From contig CATKHW010000297.1 of the NCBI GenBank assembly GCA_949752795.1, forward strand, positions 48,001 to 112,000: 64,000 nucleotides of DNA, written 5' to 3'. The stretch is from Hyperoodon ampullatus. Taxonomy: Eukaryota > Chordata > Mammalia > Artiodactyla > Ziphiidae. Under the pieces are notes generated by a model that was not told where the DNA came from, ran no database searches, and was given only the letters and a program-made list of their open reading frames with translations. This document shows, piece after piece, positions 1-11,464 of this stretch. Every line of letters starts with the position of its first letter. The stretch's first letter is position 1. Both the position numbers and the translations under genes were made by a program.

Positions 1-436
1 ACAATGTTTGGCTTTTTGTAGGTGTGGAAGATGTGGTTCTTTTACACATATACATATGTCTGTTGTTCCTGGGATCCTTTTCCCATGTACCTTATGACAG
101 AATGTTGAGTAGTCTTCTCTTGGTATTCTGTAGGTCTTTGGTCATTATATATGTCACCTGTGTTTGTATATGTCTGTTAACCCCAACATCATAATGAAAC
201 CAATCCTCACACCTTTCCATTGGTGAACCATAAGTTTGTTTAATGAATCTGTGATTGCCCTTCTCCGTGGAAATATCTGCCCTGGTATCCATTTTTTGGT
301 CACACCTATAAGAGATATGATATGATATGTGTCTTTCATTTTCTGACTTACTACAAGTCACGTGATTACCTCTAGACACACCTACGGTGCTGCAAATGGC
401 ATTGTGTTCTTTTATTCCTTGGCTTCTATTCTGCCT
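1..436 (-). mobile_element. Decayed L1 retrotransposon 3' UTR, antisense, left flank of the array
   Basis: The + strand reads as the complement of a laurasiatherian or cetartiodactyl L1 3' UTR. Recognisable landmarks in order are 'cctgggatccttttcccatg' (67-86), 'gaatgttgagtag' (about 100-112), 'gtaggtctttggtc', 'gtctgttaaccccaa', 'ggtgaaccataagtttgttt' (222-241), 'agatatgatatgatatgtgt' and 'gctgcaaatggcatt'. No frame remains open. Matches were judged against my memory of the L1 consensus, so subfamily and exact ends are not fixed; similarity fades near 436. Bases 103 to about 436 are homologous to the first part of the satellite unit (unit bases 1 to about 200) and lie in the same orientation, but are far more diverged from it than units are from each other. 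Confidence 0.75.
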
Positions 437-1059
437 TAGCGAGGTCCATTTTCAACAATGTGATTCCCTGAGGGCTGAGGATTAGCTGACCTGGGTAGCC
501 TGACCCTGCCGGCCGGCCCTCCCCAGGTGTGCCTGGGTTGAGGTCAATATAAACAGCGCTGCAGGCAGCAATAGCCCCTGAAGCTGTGCCTGACTCCATG
601 TTCTCTGACTCGTCAGCAGTCTCGGGGCTGTGGTGGTGGGAGGGAGTGTGGGGCCACGGCTTTGTAGGTGGCCCGGTGTGAGTGGGTCTCTGCTGGACTT
701 TCTGCAGGAGTTGCCAGGATGCCACGTGTAAACAAGAAGATGTATCAACCACACCTTCCGTTGGAATTTCTCTCCGGACAGAGGTGAGGAAGGAAAAAAG
801 CAGTGGGTGCCGGGACAGGAGTGGTATCTCAGGCAGGGCAATGGAAAGCTTCCAGAAGAGCGCCCAGGGACAGGACCATCCTGGCTGGCCTGCAGGCAAC
901 AAGTTGGCCGGCGTACTGTCGCTGGTGTGGCTCCACGGCCCTTCCTCTAAGCTTTCAAGCCCTTGTACATATTCAGGTGTTTTACCTGGGAAGGGTGGGA
1001 AAAGTTCAGCAGCAGCTGGCCTGGGGCTCAGCTCACAGTTACTCACAGATGCCTCAAGC
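437..1059. other. GC-rich unclassified flanking sequence
   Basis: This 0.6-kb stretch is clearly richer in G+C and CpG than the L1 relic before it or the array after it, and it is present once in the window. It holds a TATAAA at 548-553 in a GC-rich setting, a GGCCGGCC at 511-518, and open frames on both strands (minus 426-1046, plus 682-1071). Those frames overlap each other, show no recognisable domain or low-ambiguity motif, and one runs across the array boundary, so I do not call a gene. It could be a fragment of an LTR, another satellite family, or unique pericentromeric DNA; nothing I can see decides between these. Confidence 0.5.
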
Positions 1060-2797
1060 CCCTTTCACTGAGGAAGGTGTAGGTCTTGTCTATTCCATAG
1101 TTTGTTTTTGGAACTGTACCTGTGCTTATATCAAACTCTGGTTTTATGCATCACCCCACCTCTCCTTCCCCCTTAAGCAGGCATAAGAGTGTTTTCCAAA
1201 GGTGAGACTCTGCTCTCTTTCCTAACTCAGTTCAAATGTAGCCATGTTTAAAGGATCTTCATAAGTGATATCTTATGATAAGATTCTTTTTCTGTGTGAC
1301 TTATTTCACTTAGAATCATCGTACCTGAATCCACCCATTTTGCTGCTACTGGTATTATGACATTGATTTCATGGCTGAGGGATATTCCATCGTATGTAAG
1401 TACCACAATTTTGTGAACCATTTTTATATTTCCGGGGATATTTAAGGTGTACCCAAGTTGAGGTCCTTGTAAGCAGTGCAGCCCTAAATTTTGGGGTGGC
1501 TCTGTCTTATTGATTTTCAGTTTTCCCAAGGTATATTCCCTAGACTGGAAGTGCCCTTGGCTGTGAAGCTCTGTTGTTTATTGTTTTAGGGAACACAATG
1601 CACTCCTCCAGGGAAGCAGTTGGCAATTTATATCCCACCCATCAGCATAACAAGGCTCCCTGTTCTCCAGGGCCTGTCTTGCCTTTCTGCTTTTTACACA
1701 TTTTGTGGATGTCCCTTTTGACCGGTGGGAAGTGATACTTCTTTGTAGTGCAGATTTGCATTGCCCACTTGCTTGCTTGGCCAAAAAGGGCGTATGTGTT
1801 TTCTCCTGAATATATTCAGGAGAAAACGCATACGCCCTTTTTGGCCAAGTGCATCATTGTCGAAGTTGTGCCCCTCTTCCTGTGCTTTAAAGGTGATTCC
1901 AACGTACCTCTTGAAATCTGTTTCCTGCTATTCTGCCTCGCTTTCAAGTCCGCCTCGTTGCCTTCCCTCAACAGATTTTTGGACGATAGTTGTCCTTTAT
2001 TACTCGGCCAGTTTGTGAATTGCTGTGCCCCTGAGCTCCATTATTCAACTCGTTTTTGGTGAGCTAACCGCAAGTCCAAAATTTTGGTTCAGGACATATA
2101 CTGGTTCCCGGTGGGTGGCTGAGACTTTGGTTAATTCTTCTTCCTGCCGGGAAATTAGAGTGATATGTGCCCGTCCAAATGCCTAACAGCTACTCTCTCA
2201 TTGGTTCTCCCTCTTCCCTTTCATCCTCTGCCAAATTGGCAACCTGTGTGAACCAGGAGGTTAAAGGGGCTGTCTCTCCAAGTTGGGAGGTTGATAGGAA
2301 AGCAGATGGATAGTCAAACCCGAACACCAGGAGAGGGACTATTCGTTGAGTTTTAGAAACATTTCGTATTCACAGTGTCTCCGTTCTCTAGGTTTCCCGT
2401 ACATGTTATAGCTGTAGTAATATTCCCTTTAATCTGGAGAGTTGTTACCCATGGAATGGGTGCCAGGCATTTGTGCTTTAAAGGGTCTGCATTTGCTCTC
2501 CCAATCTCACCAATCCTCTCAGTCCCAAGTGTCCAGCCTTATGCCACATTCAGCTGTCATTTTACATAGGGTCATTCCAGGTTTCATCAGAGACCCTGAA
2601 GGAATTGTAAAGAATTTCCCAGTTTTTTTGTTTTGTTTTTGAAATTCCTTTTTATAGTGGGTTTGAGCTGATTCTCGCTGCCATGTTTATGCCAGTCTAG
2701 ACACACTTGATTCCCTTACGGAGACATAACAATACATAGGTTTTAAGATTCTTACTAGTCAGATATATTCCTCTGCGGGAACTATGGGGTTTTGAGT
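1060..2797 (+). repeat. Satellite unit U1 (array edge)
   Basis: First unit, 1738 bp, with a 1-bp deletion before 'ttgttttaggg'. It carries more private differences than inner units, for example 'tttccaaaggtgag' for 'tttctaaatgtgag' and 'gtttaaagg' for 'gtttacagg'. Its palindrome (1776-1849) has one mismatch, a left-arm CpG changed to TpG. Confidence 0.92.
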
Positions 2798-2985
2798 CCA
2801 TTTCAATGAGGAAGGTGTAGGTCTTGTCTATTCCATAGTTGGTTTTTGGAACGGTACCTGTGCTTATATCAAACTCTGGTTTTATGCATCACCCCACCTC
2901 TCCTTCCCCCTTAAGCAGGCATAAGAGTTTTTTCTAAATGTGAGACACAGCTCTCTTTACTAACTCAGTTCAAGTGTAGCCATGT

Positions 2986-3267
2986 TTACAGGATCTTCAT
3001 AAGTGATATCTTATGATAAGTTTCTTTTTCTGTGTGACTTATTTCACTTAGAATCATCGTACCTGAATCCACCCATTTTGCTGCTACTGGTCTTATGAAA
3101 TTGATTTCATGGCTGAGGGATATTCCATCGTATGTAAGTACCACAATTTTTTGAACCATTTTTATATTTCCTGGGATATTTAAGGTGTACCCAAGTTGAG
3201 GTCCTTGTAAGCAGTGCAGCCCTAAATTTTGGGGTGGCTCTGTCTTATTGATTTTCAGTTTTCCCAA
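2986..3267 (-). pseudogene. Relic of the L1 ORF2p C-terminus within the satellite unit
   Basis: On the minus strand this 93-codon open stretch ends in ILSEISHTEKETYHKISL, a close relative of the C-terminal tail of mammalian L1 ORF2p (family pattern ILSEvSqTEKdkYHmISL), preceded by PVAAKWVDSGT where L1 has PFAatWmDle. It opens on TTG rather than ATG, has no promoter, and is cut from the reverse transcriptase domain, so it cannot encode a working protein. The same stretch recurs at about unit bases 189-470 in most units, for example starting at 1248, 6463, 8193, 9923, 11653, 13383, 15113, 16854, 18595, 25546, 30988, 37943, 43154, 50106, 55323, 58801 and 60576. U33 has a shortened version (57131-57343). 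In U27, U30 and U31 the TTG opening is lost. Confidence 0.85.
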
Positions 3268-3514
3268 GATATATTCCCTAGACTGGAAGTGCCCTTGGCT
3301 CTGTAGCTCTGTTCTTTACTTGTTTTAGGGAACACAATGCACTCCTCCAGAGAAGCAGTTGGCAATTTATATCCCGCCCATCAGCATAACAAGGCTCCCT
3401 GTGCTCCAGGGCCTGTCTTGACTTTCTGCTTTTTACACATTTTGTGGATGTCCCATTTCACCGGTGGGACGTGATACTTCTTTGTAGTGCAGATTTGCAT
3501 TGCCCGCTTGCTTG

Positions 3515-3588
3515 CTTGGCCAAAAAGGGCGTATGCGTTTTCTCCTGAATATATTCAGGAGAAAACGCATACGCCCTTTTTGGCCAAG
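3515..3588. repeat. 74-bp perfect palindrome (U2 representative of 36)
   Basis: Two 37-base arms meet with no spacer. The left arm begins cttggccaaaaagggcg and the centre is ctcctgaatatattcaggag. Beyond the outermost C:G pair the symmetry stops (G against T). One copy occurs in each unit at unit bases 718-791; individual positions and mismatches are given with each unit. By eye it is perfect in U2, U4-U8, U11, U12, U15-U17, U25-U27, U29, U30, U34 and U35. The A/T centre and long arms would permit a cruciform in DNA or a long hairpin in RNA; this is a structural inference, not shown here. It lies just beyond the point where L1 similarity ends. Confidence 0.95.
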
Positions 3589-4357
3589 TGCATCATTGTC
3601 GAAGTTGTGCCCCTCTTCCTGTGCTTTAAAGGCGATTCCAACGTACCTCTTGAAATCTGTTTCCTGCTATTCTGCCTCGCTTTCAAGTCCGCCTCGTTGC
3701 CTTCCCTCATCAGATTTTTGGACGATAGTTGTCCTTTATTACTCGGCCAATTTGTGAATTGCTGTGCCCCTGAGCTCCATTTTTCAACTCGTTTTTGGTG
3801 GGCTGACCGCAATTCCAAAATTTTGGTTCAGGACCTATGCTGGTTCCCGGTGGCGGGCTGAGACTTTGGTTAATTCTTCTTCCTGCCGGAAAGTTAGAGT
3901 GATATGTGCCCGTCCAAATTCCTAACAGTTACTCTCTTATTGGTTCTCCCTCTTCCCTTTCATCCTCTGCCAAATTGGCAACCTGTGCGAACCAGGAGGT
4001 TAAAGGGGCTGTCTCTCCAAGTTGGGAGGTTGATAGTAAAGCTGATGGAAAGTCAAACCGGAGCACCAGGAGAGGGACTATTCGTTGAGTTTTAGAAACG
4101 TTTCGTATTCACAGTGTGTCCGTTCTCTAGGTTTCCCGTACATGTTATAACTGTAGTAATATTCCCTTCAACCTGGAGAGTTGGGACCCATGGAATGGGT
4201 GCCATGCATTATTGCTTTGAAGGGTCTGCATTTGCTCACCCAATCTCACCAATCCTCTCAGTCCCAAGTGTCCAGCCTTATGCCACATCCAGCTGTCGTT
4301 GTAGATAGGGTCCTTCCAGATTTCATCAGAGACCCTGAAGGAATTGTAAAGAATTTC

Positions 4358-4400
4358 CCAGTTTTTTTGTTTTATTTTTGAAATTCCTTTTTATAGTGGG
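4358..4400. repeat. T-rich tract, possible ancient L1 poly(A) tail (U2 representative)
   Basis: Runs of T with a few G interruptions precede 'gaaattcctttttatagtgg'. The tract lies at about unit bases 1561-1603 in every unit and varies in length, with 10 Ts in U9/U13 and 12 in U10/U14. Because the L1 relic in the unit is antisense, its poly(A) tail would appear as poly(T) on the + strand to its left, which is where this tract lies, about 140-180 bases before unit base 1. The sequence between tract and clear L1 similarity is not recognisably L1, so the tail reading is tentative. Confidence 0.4.
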
Positions 4401-4536
4401 TTTGAGCTGATTCTCGCTGCCATGTTTATGCCAGTCTAGACACACTTGATTCCCTTACGGAGACATATCAATACATAGGTTTTAAGATTCTTACTAGTCA
4501 GATATATTCCTCTGCGGGAAATATGGGGTTTTGAGT

Positions 4537-6274
4537 CCCTTTCACTGAGGAAGGTGTAGGTCTTGTCTATTCCATAGTTGGTTTTTGGAACGGTACCTGT
4601 TCTTATATCAAACTCTGGTTTTATGCATCACCCCACCTCTCCTTCCCCCTTAAGCAGGCATAAGAGTGTTTTCTAAATGTGAGACACTGTTCTCTTTCCT
4701 AACTCAGTTCAAGTGTAGCCATGTTTACAGGATCTTCATAAGTGATATCTTATGATAAGTTTCTTTTTCTGTGTGACTTATTTCACTTAGAATCATCGTG
4801 CCTGAATCCACCCATTTTGCTGCTACTGGTCTTATGACATTGATTTCATGGCTGAGGGATATTCCATCTTACGTAAGTACCACAATTTTTTGAACCATTT
4901 TTATATTTCTTGGGATATTTAAGCTGTACCCAAGTTGAGGTCCTTGTAAGCAGTGCAGCCCTAAATTTTGGGGTGGCTCTGTCTTATTGATTTTCAGTTT
5001 TCCCAAGGTATATTCCCTAGACTGGAAGTGCCCTTGGCTCTGTAGCTCTGTTGTTTACTTGTTTTAGGGAACACAATGCACTCCTCCAGAGAGGCAGTTG
5101 GCAATTTACATCCCGCCCATCAGCATAACAAGGCTCCCTGTTCTCCAGGGCCTGTCTTGCCTTTCTGGTTTTTACACATTTTGTGGATGTCCCTTTTGAC
5201 TGGTGGGAAGTGATACTTCTTTGTAGTGCAGATTTGCATTGCCCGCTTGCTTGCTTGGCCAAAATGGGCGTATGCGTTTTCTCCTGAATATATTCAGGAG
5301 AAAACGCATACGCCCTTTTTGGCCAACTGCATCATTATCGAAGTTGTGCCCCTCTTCCTGTGCTTTAAAGGCGATTCCAACGTAACTCTTGAAATCTGTT
5401 TCCTGCTATTCTGCCTCGCTTTCAAGTCCGCCTCGGTGCCTTCCCTCAACAGATTTTTGGACGATAGTTGTCCTTTATTACTCGGCCAGTTTGTGAATTG
5501 CTGTTTCCCTGAGCTCCATTTTTCAACTCGTTTTTGGTGAGCTGACCGCAAGTCCAAAATTTTGGTTCAGGACCTATGCTGGTTCCTGGTGGGGGTTGAG
5601 TCTTTGGTTAATTTTTCTTCCTGCTGGGAAATTACAGTGATATGTGCCCGTTCAAATGCCTAACAGCTACTCTCTCATTGGTTCTCCCTCTTCCCTTTCA
5701 TCCTCTGCCAAATTGGCAACCTGTGCGAACCAGGAGGTTAAAGGGGCTGTCTCTCAAAGGTGGGAGGATGATAGTAAAGCAGGTGGAAAGTAAAACCGGA
5801 GCACCAGGAGAGGGACTATTCGTTGAGTTTTAGAAACCATTCGTATTCACAGTGTGTCCGTTCTCTAGGTTTCCCATACATGTTATAGCTGTAGTAATAT
5901 TCCCTTCAACCTGGAGAGTTGGGACCCATGGAATGGGTGCCAGGCATTTGTGCTTTAAAGGGTCTGCATTTGCTCACCCAATCTCACCAATCCTGTCTGT
6001 CCCAAGTGTCCAGCCTTATGCCACATCCAGCTGTCGTTGTAGATAGGGTCATTCCAGGTTTCATCATAGACCCTGAAGGAATTGTAAAGAATTTCCCAGT
6101 TTTTTTGTTTTGTTTTTGAAATTCCTTTTTATAGTGGGTTTGAGCTGATTCTCGCTGCCATGTTTATGCCAGTCTAGACACACTTGATTCCCTTACGGAC
6201 ACATATCTATACATAGATTTTAAGATTCTTACTAGTCAGATATATTCCTCTGCGGGAAATATGGGGTTTTGTGT
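4537..6274 (+). repeat. Satellite unit U3
   Basis: 1738 bp. Palindrome 5254-5327 has two defects: 'aaaatggg' in the left arm and a changed outermost right base. It has private changes near the end ('ctctcaaaggtgggagg', 'aatcctgtctgtccc'). Confidence 0.93.
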
Positions 6275-8004
6275 CCCTTTCACTGAGGAAGGTGTAGGTC
6301 TTGTCTATTCCATAGTTGGTTTTTGGAACGGTACCTGTGCTTATATCAAACTCTGGTTTTATGCATCACCCCACCTCTCCTTCCCCCTTAAGCAGGCATA
6401 AGAGTGTTTCCTAAATGTGAGACACTGTTCGCTTTCCTAACTCAGTTCAAGTGTAGCCATGTTTACAGGATCTTCATAAGTGATATCTTATGATAAGTTT
6501 CTTTTTCTCTGTGACTTATTTCACTTAGAATCATCGTACCTGAATCCACCCATTTTGCTGCTACTGGTCTTATGACATTGATTTCATGGCTGAGGGATAT
6601 TCCATCGTACGTAAGTACCACAATTTTTTGAACCATTTTTATATTTCCTGGGATATTTAAGGTGTACCCAAGTTGAGGTCCTTGTAAGCAGTGCAGCCCT
6701 AAATATTGGGGTGGCTCTGTCTTATTGATTTTCAGTTTTCCCAAGGTATATTCCCTAGACTGGAAGTGCCCTTGGCTCTGTAGCTCTGTTGTTTACTTGT
6801 TTTAGGGAACACAATGCACTCCTCCAGAGAGGCAGTTGGCAATTTACATCCCGCCCATCAGCATAACAAGGCTCCCTGTTCTCCAGGGCCTGTCTTGCCT
6901 TTCTGGTTTTTACACATTTTGTGGATGTCCCTTTTGACCGGTGGGATGTGATACTTCTTTGTAGTGCAGATTTGCATTGCCCGCTTGCTTGCTTGGCCAA
7001 AAAGGGCGTATGCGTTTTCTCCTGAATATATTCAGGAGAAAACGCATACGCCCTTTTTGGCCAAGTGCATCATTGTCGAAGTTGTGCCCCTCTTCCTGTG
7101 CTTTAAAGGTGATTCCAACGTACCTCTTGAAATCTGTTTCCTGCTATTCTGCCTCGCATTCAAGTCCTCCTAGTTGCCTTCCCTTAAGAGATTTTTGCAC
7201 GATAGTTGTCCATTATTACTCGGCCAGTTTTTGAATTGCTGTGCCCCTGAGCTACATTTTTCAACTCGTTTTTTGTGAGCTGACCGCAAGTCCAAAATTT
7301 TGGTTCAGGACCTATGCTGGTTCCCGGTGGGGGGCTGAGACTTTGGTTAATTCTTCTTCCTGCCGGGAAGTTAGAGTGATATGTGCCCGTCCAAATGCCA
7401 GCAGCTACTCTCTCATTGGATCTCCCTGTTCCCTTTCATCCTCTGCCAAACTGTGCGAACCAGGAGGTTAAAGGGGCTGTCTCTCCAAGTTGGGAGGTTG
7501 ATAGTAAAGCAGATGGAAAGTCAAACCAGAGCACCAGGAGAGGGACTATTCGTTGAGTTTTAGAAACCTTTCGTATTCACAGTGTGTCCGTTCTCTAGGT
7601 TTCCCGTACATGTTATAACTGTAGTGATATTCCCTTCAACCTGGAGAGTTGGGACCCATGGAATGGGTGCCATGCATTATTGCTTTAAAGGGTCTGCATT
7701 TGCTCACCCAATCTCACCAATCCTCTCAGTCCCAAGTGTCCAGCCTTATGCCACATCCAGCTGTCGTTGTAGATAGGGTCATTCCAGGTTTCATCAGAGA
7801 CCCTGAAGGAATTGTAAAGAATTTCCCAGTTTTTTTGTTTCGTTTTTGAAATTCCTTTTTATAGTGGGTTTGAGATGATTCTCGCTGCCATGTTTATGCC
7901 AGTCTAGACACACTTGATTCCCTTACAGAGACATATCAATACATAGGTTTTAAGATTCTTAATAGTCAGATATATTCCTCTGCGGCAAATATGGGGTTTT
8001 GAGT
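6275..8004 (+). repeat. Satellite unit U4 (first 1730-bp subtype unit)
   Basis: 1730 bp. The second half has the two subtype deletions: 'ccagcagc' for 'cctaacagc' (1 bp, near 7397) and 'aaactgtgcg' for the longer 'aaattggcaacctgtgcg' (8 bp, near 7449). The first half (ctctgtgac, cgtacctg) is of the ordinary type, so U4 looks like a junction unit. Palindrome 6992-7065 perfect. Confidence 0.93.
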
Positions 8005-9734
8005 CCCTTTCACTGAGGAAGGTGTAGGTCTTGTCTATTCCATAGTTGGTTTTTGGAACGGTACCTGTGCTTATATCAAACTCTGGTTTTATGCATCACC
8101 CCACCTTTCCTTCCCTCTTAAGCAGGCATAAGAGTGTTTTCTAAATGTGAGACACTGTTCTCTTTCCTAACTCAGTTCAAGTGTAGCCATGTTTACAGGA
8201 TCTTCATAAGTGATATCTTATGATAAGTTTCTTTTTCTGTGTGACTTATTTCACTTAGAATCATCGTAACTGAATCCACCCATTTTGCTGCTACTGGTCT
8301 TATGACATTGATTTCATGGCTGAGGGATATTCCATCGTACGTAAGTACCACAATTTTTTGAACCATTTTTATATTTCCTGGGATATTTAAGGTGTACCCA
8401 AGTTGAGGTCCTTGTAAGCAGTGCAGCCCTAAATTTTGGGGTGGCTCTGTCTTATTGATTTTCAGTTTTCCCAAGGTATATTCCCTAGACTGGAAGTGCC
8501 CTTGGCTCTGTAGCTCTGTTGTTTACTTGTTTTAGGGAACACAATGCACTCCTCCAGAGAGGCAGTTGGCAATTTACATCCCGCCCATCAGCATAACAAG
8601 GCTCCCTGTTCTCCAGGGCCTGTCTTGCCTTTCTGGTTTTTACACATTTTGTGGATGTCCCTTTTGACCGGTGGGATGTGATACTTCTTTGTAGTGCAGA
8701 TTTGCATTGCCCGCTTGCTTGCTTGGCCAAAAAGGGCGTATGCGTTTTCTCCTGAATATATTCAGGAGAAAACGCATACGCCCTTTTTGGCCAAGTGCAT
8801 CATTGTCGAAGTTGTGCCCCTCTTCCTGTGCTTTAAAGGTGATTCCAACGTACCTCTTGAAATCTGTTTCCTGCTATTCTGCCTCGCATTCAAGTCCTCC
8901 TAGTTGCCTTCCCTTAAGAGATTTTTGCACGATAGTTGTCCATTATTACTCGGCCAGTTTTTGAATTGCTGTGCCCCTGAGCTACATTTTTCAACTCGTT
9001 TTTTGTGAGCTGACCGCAAGTCCAAAATTTTGGTTCAGGACCTATGCTGGTTCCTGGTGGGGGGCTGAGACTTTGGTTAATTCTTCTTCCTGCCGGGAAG
9101 TTAGAGTGATATGTGCCCGTCCAAATGCCAGCAGCTACTCTCTCATTGGATCTCCCTGTTCCCTTTCATCCTCTGCCAAACTGTGCGAACCAGGAGGTTA
9201 AAGTGGCTGTCTCTCCAAGTTGGGAGGTTGATAGTAAAGCAGATGGAAAGTCAAACCAGAGCACCAGGAGAGGGACTATTCGTTGAGTTTTAGAAACCTT
9301 TCGTATTCACAGTGTGTCCGTTCTCTAGGTTTCCCGTACATGTTATAACTGTAGTGATATTCCCTTCAACCTGGAGAGTTGGGACCCATGGAATGGGTGC
9401 CATGCATTATTGCTTTAAAGGGTCTGCATTTGCTCACCCAATCTCACCAATCCTCTCAGTCCCAAGTGTCCAGCCTTATGCCACATCCAGCTGTCGTTGT
9501 AGATAGGGTCATTCCAGGTTTCATCAGAGACCCTGAAGGAATTGTAAAGAATTTCCCAGTTTTTTTGTTTCGTTTTTGAAATTCCTTTTTATAGTGGGTT
9601 TGAGATGATTCTCGCTGCCATGTTTATGCCAGTCTAGACACACTTGATTCCCTTACAGAGACATATCAATACATAGGTTTTAAGATTCTTAATAGTCAGA
9701 TATATTCCTCTGCGGCAAATATGGGGTTTTGAGT
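8005..9734 (+). repeat. Satellite unit U5 (1730-bp subtype, dimer member A)
   Basis: 1730 bp; palindrome 8722-8795 perfect. Member-A markers shared with U7: 'ccacctttcc' (about 8101), 'ctgtgtgac', 'gttgtttacttg' and 'ggttcctggtgg'. By eye it differs from U7 at 8378 (c, where U7 has t) and 9204 (t, where U7 has g). Confidence 0.94.
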
Positions 9735-11464
9735 CCCTTTCACTGAGGAAGGTGTAGGTCTTGTCTATTCCATAGTTGGTTTTTGGAACGGTACCTGTGC
9801 TTATATCAAACTCTGGTTTTATGCATCACCCCACCTCTCCTTCCCTCTTAAGCAGGCATAAGAGTGTTTTCTAAATGTGAGACACTGTTCTCTTTCCTAA
9901 CTCAGTTCAAGTGTAGCCATGTTTACAGGATCTTCATAAGTGATATCTTATGATAAGTTTCTTTTTCTGTTTGACTTATTTCACTTAGAATCATCGTAAC
10001 TGAATCCACCCATTTTGCTGCTACTGGTCTTATGACATTGATTTCATGGCTGAGGGATATTCCATCGTACGTAAGTACCACAATTTTTTGAACCATTTTT
10101 ATATTTCCTGGGATATTTAAGGTGTACCCAAGTTGAGGTCCTTGTAAGCAGTGCAGCCCTAAATTTTGGGGTGGCTCTGTCTTATTGATTTTCAGTTTTC
10201 CCAAGGTATATTCCCTAGACTGGAAGTGCCCTTGGCTCTGTAGCTCTGTTGTTTTCTTGTTTTAGGGAACACAATGCACTCCTCCAGAGAGGCAGTTGGC
10301 AATTTACATCCCGCCCATCAGCATAACAAGGCTCCCTGTTCTCCAGGGCCTGTCTTGCCTTTCTGGTTTTTACACATTTTGTGGATGTCCCTTTTGACCG
10401 GTGGGATGTGATACTTCTTTGTAGTGCAGATTTGCATTGCCCGCTTGCTTGCTTGGCCAAAAAGGGCGTATGCGTTTTCTCCTGAATATATTCAGGAGAA
10501 AACGCATACGCCCTTTTTGGCCAAGTGCATCATTGTCGAAGTTGTGCCCCTCTTCCTGTGCTTTAAAGGTGATTCCAACGTACCTCTTGAAATCTGTTTC
10601 CTGCTATTCTGCCTCGCATTCAAGTCCTCCTAGTTGCCTTCCCTTAAGAGATTTTTGCACGATAGTTGTCCATTATTACTCGGCCAGTTTTTGAATTGCT
10701 GTGCCCCTGAGCTACATTTTTCAACTCGTTTTTTGTGAGCTGACCGCAAGTCCAAAATTTTGGTTCAGGACCTATGCTGGTTCCCGGTGGGGGGCTGAGA
10801 CTTTGGTTAATTCTTCTTCCTGCCGGGAAGTTAGAGTGATATGTGCCCGTCCAAATGCCAGCAGCTACTCTCTCATTGGATCTCCCTGTTCCCTTTCATC
10901 CTCTGCCAAACTGTGCGAACCAGGAGGTTAAAGGGGCTGTCTCTCCAAGTTGGGAGGTTGATAGTAAAGCAGATGGAAAGTCAAACCAGAGCACCAGGAG
11001 AGGGACTATTCGTTGAGTTTTAGAAACCTTTCGTATTCACAGTGTGTCCGTTCTCTAGGTTTCCCGTACATGTTATAACTGTAGTGATATTCCCTTCAAC
11101 CTGGAGAGTTGGGACCCATGGAATGGGTGCCATGCATTATTGCTTTAAAGGGTCTGCATTTGCTCACCCAATCTCACCAATCCTCTCAGTCCCAAGTGTC
11201 CAGCCTTATGCCACATCCAGCTGTCGTTGTAGATAGGGTCATTCCAGGTTTCATCAGAGACCCTGAAGGAATTGTAAAGAATTTCCCAGTTTTTTTGTTT
11301 CGTTTTTGAAATTCCTTTTTATAGTGGGTTTGAGATGATTCTCGCTGCCATGTTTATGCCAGTCTAGACACACTTGATTCCCTTACAGAGACATATCAAT
11401 ACATAGGTTTTAAGATTCTTAATAGTCAGATATATTCCTCTGCGGCAAATATGGGGTTTTGAGT
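9735..11464 (+). repeat. Satellite unit U6 (1730-bp subtype, dimer member B)
   Basis: 1730 bp; palindrome 10452-10525 perfect. Member-B markers shared with U8: 'ccacctctcc', 'ctgtttgac' (9967), 'gttttcttg' and 'ggttcccggtgg'. Confidence 0.94.

Larger units (their letters stand above)
2798..4536 (+). repeat. Satellite unit U2
   Basis: 1739 bp; palindrome 3515-3588 perfect. Like U1 it has 'cgtatgtaag' where most units have 'cgtacgtaag', a shared CpG-type change. Confidence 0.93.

Noticed and set aside
426..1071. 206-codon minus frame and 129-codon plus frame in the GC-rich flank
   Set aside because: GC-rich DNA has few stops; the frames overlap, show no domain, no clear exon signals, and the plus one runs into the satellite.
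5328..6274. Retroviral LTR origin of the non-L1 half
   Set aside because: No TG...CA ends, primer-binding site or polyadenylation arrangement could be defined by eye.
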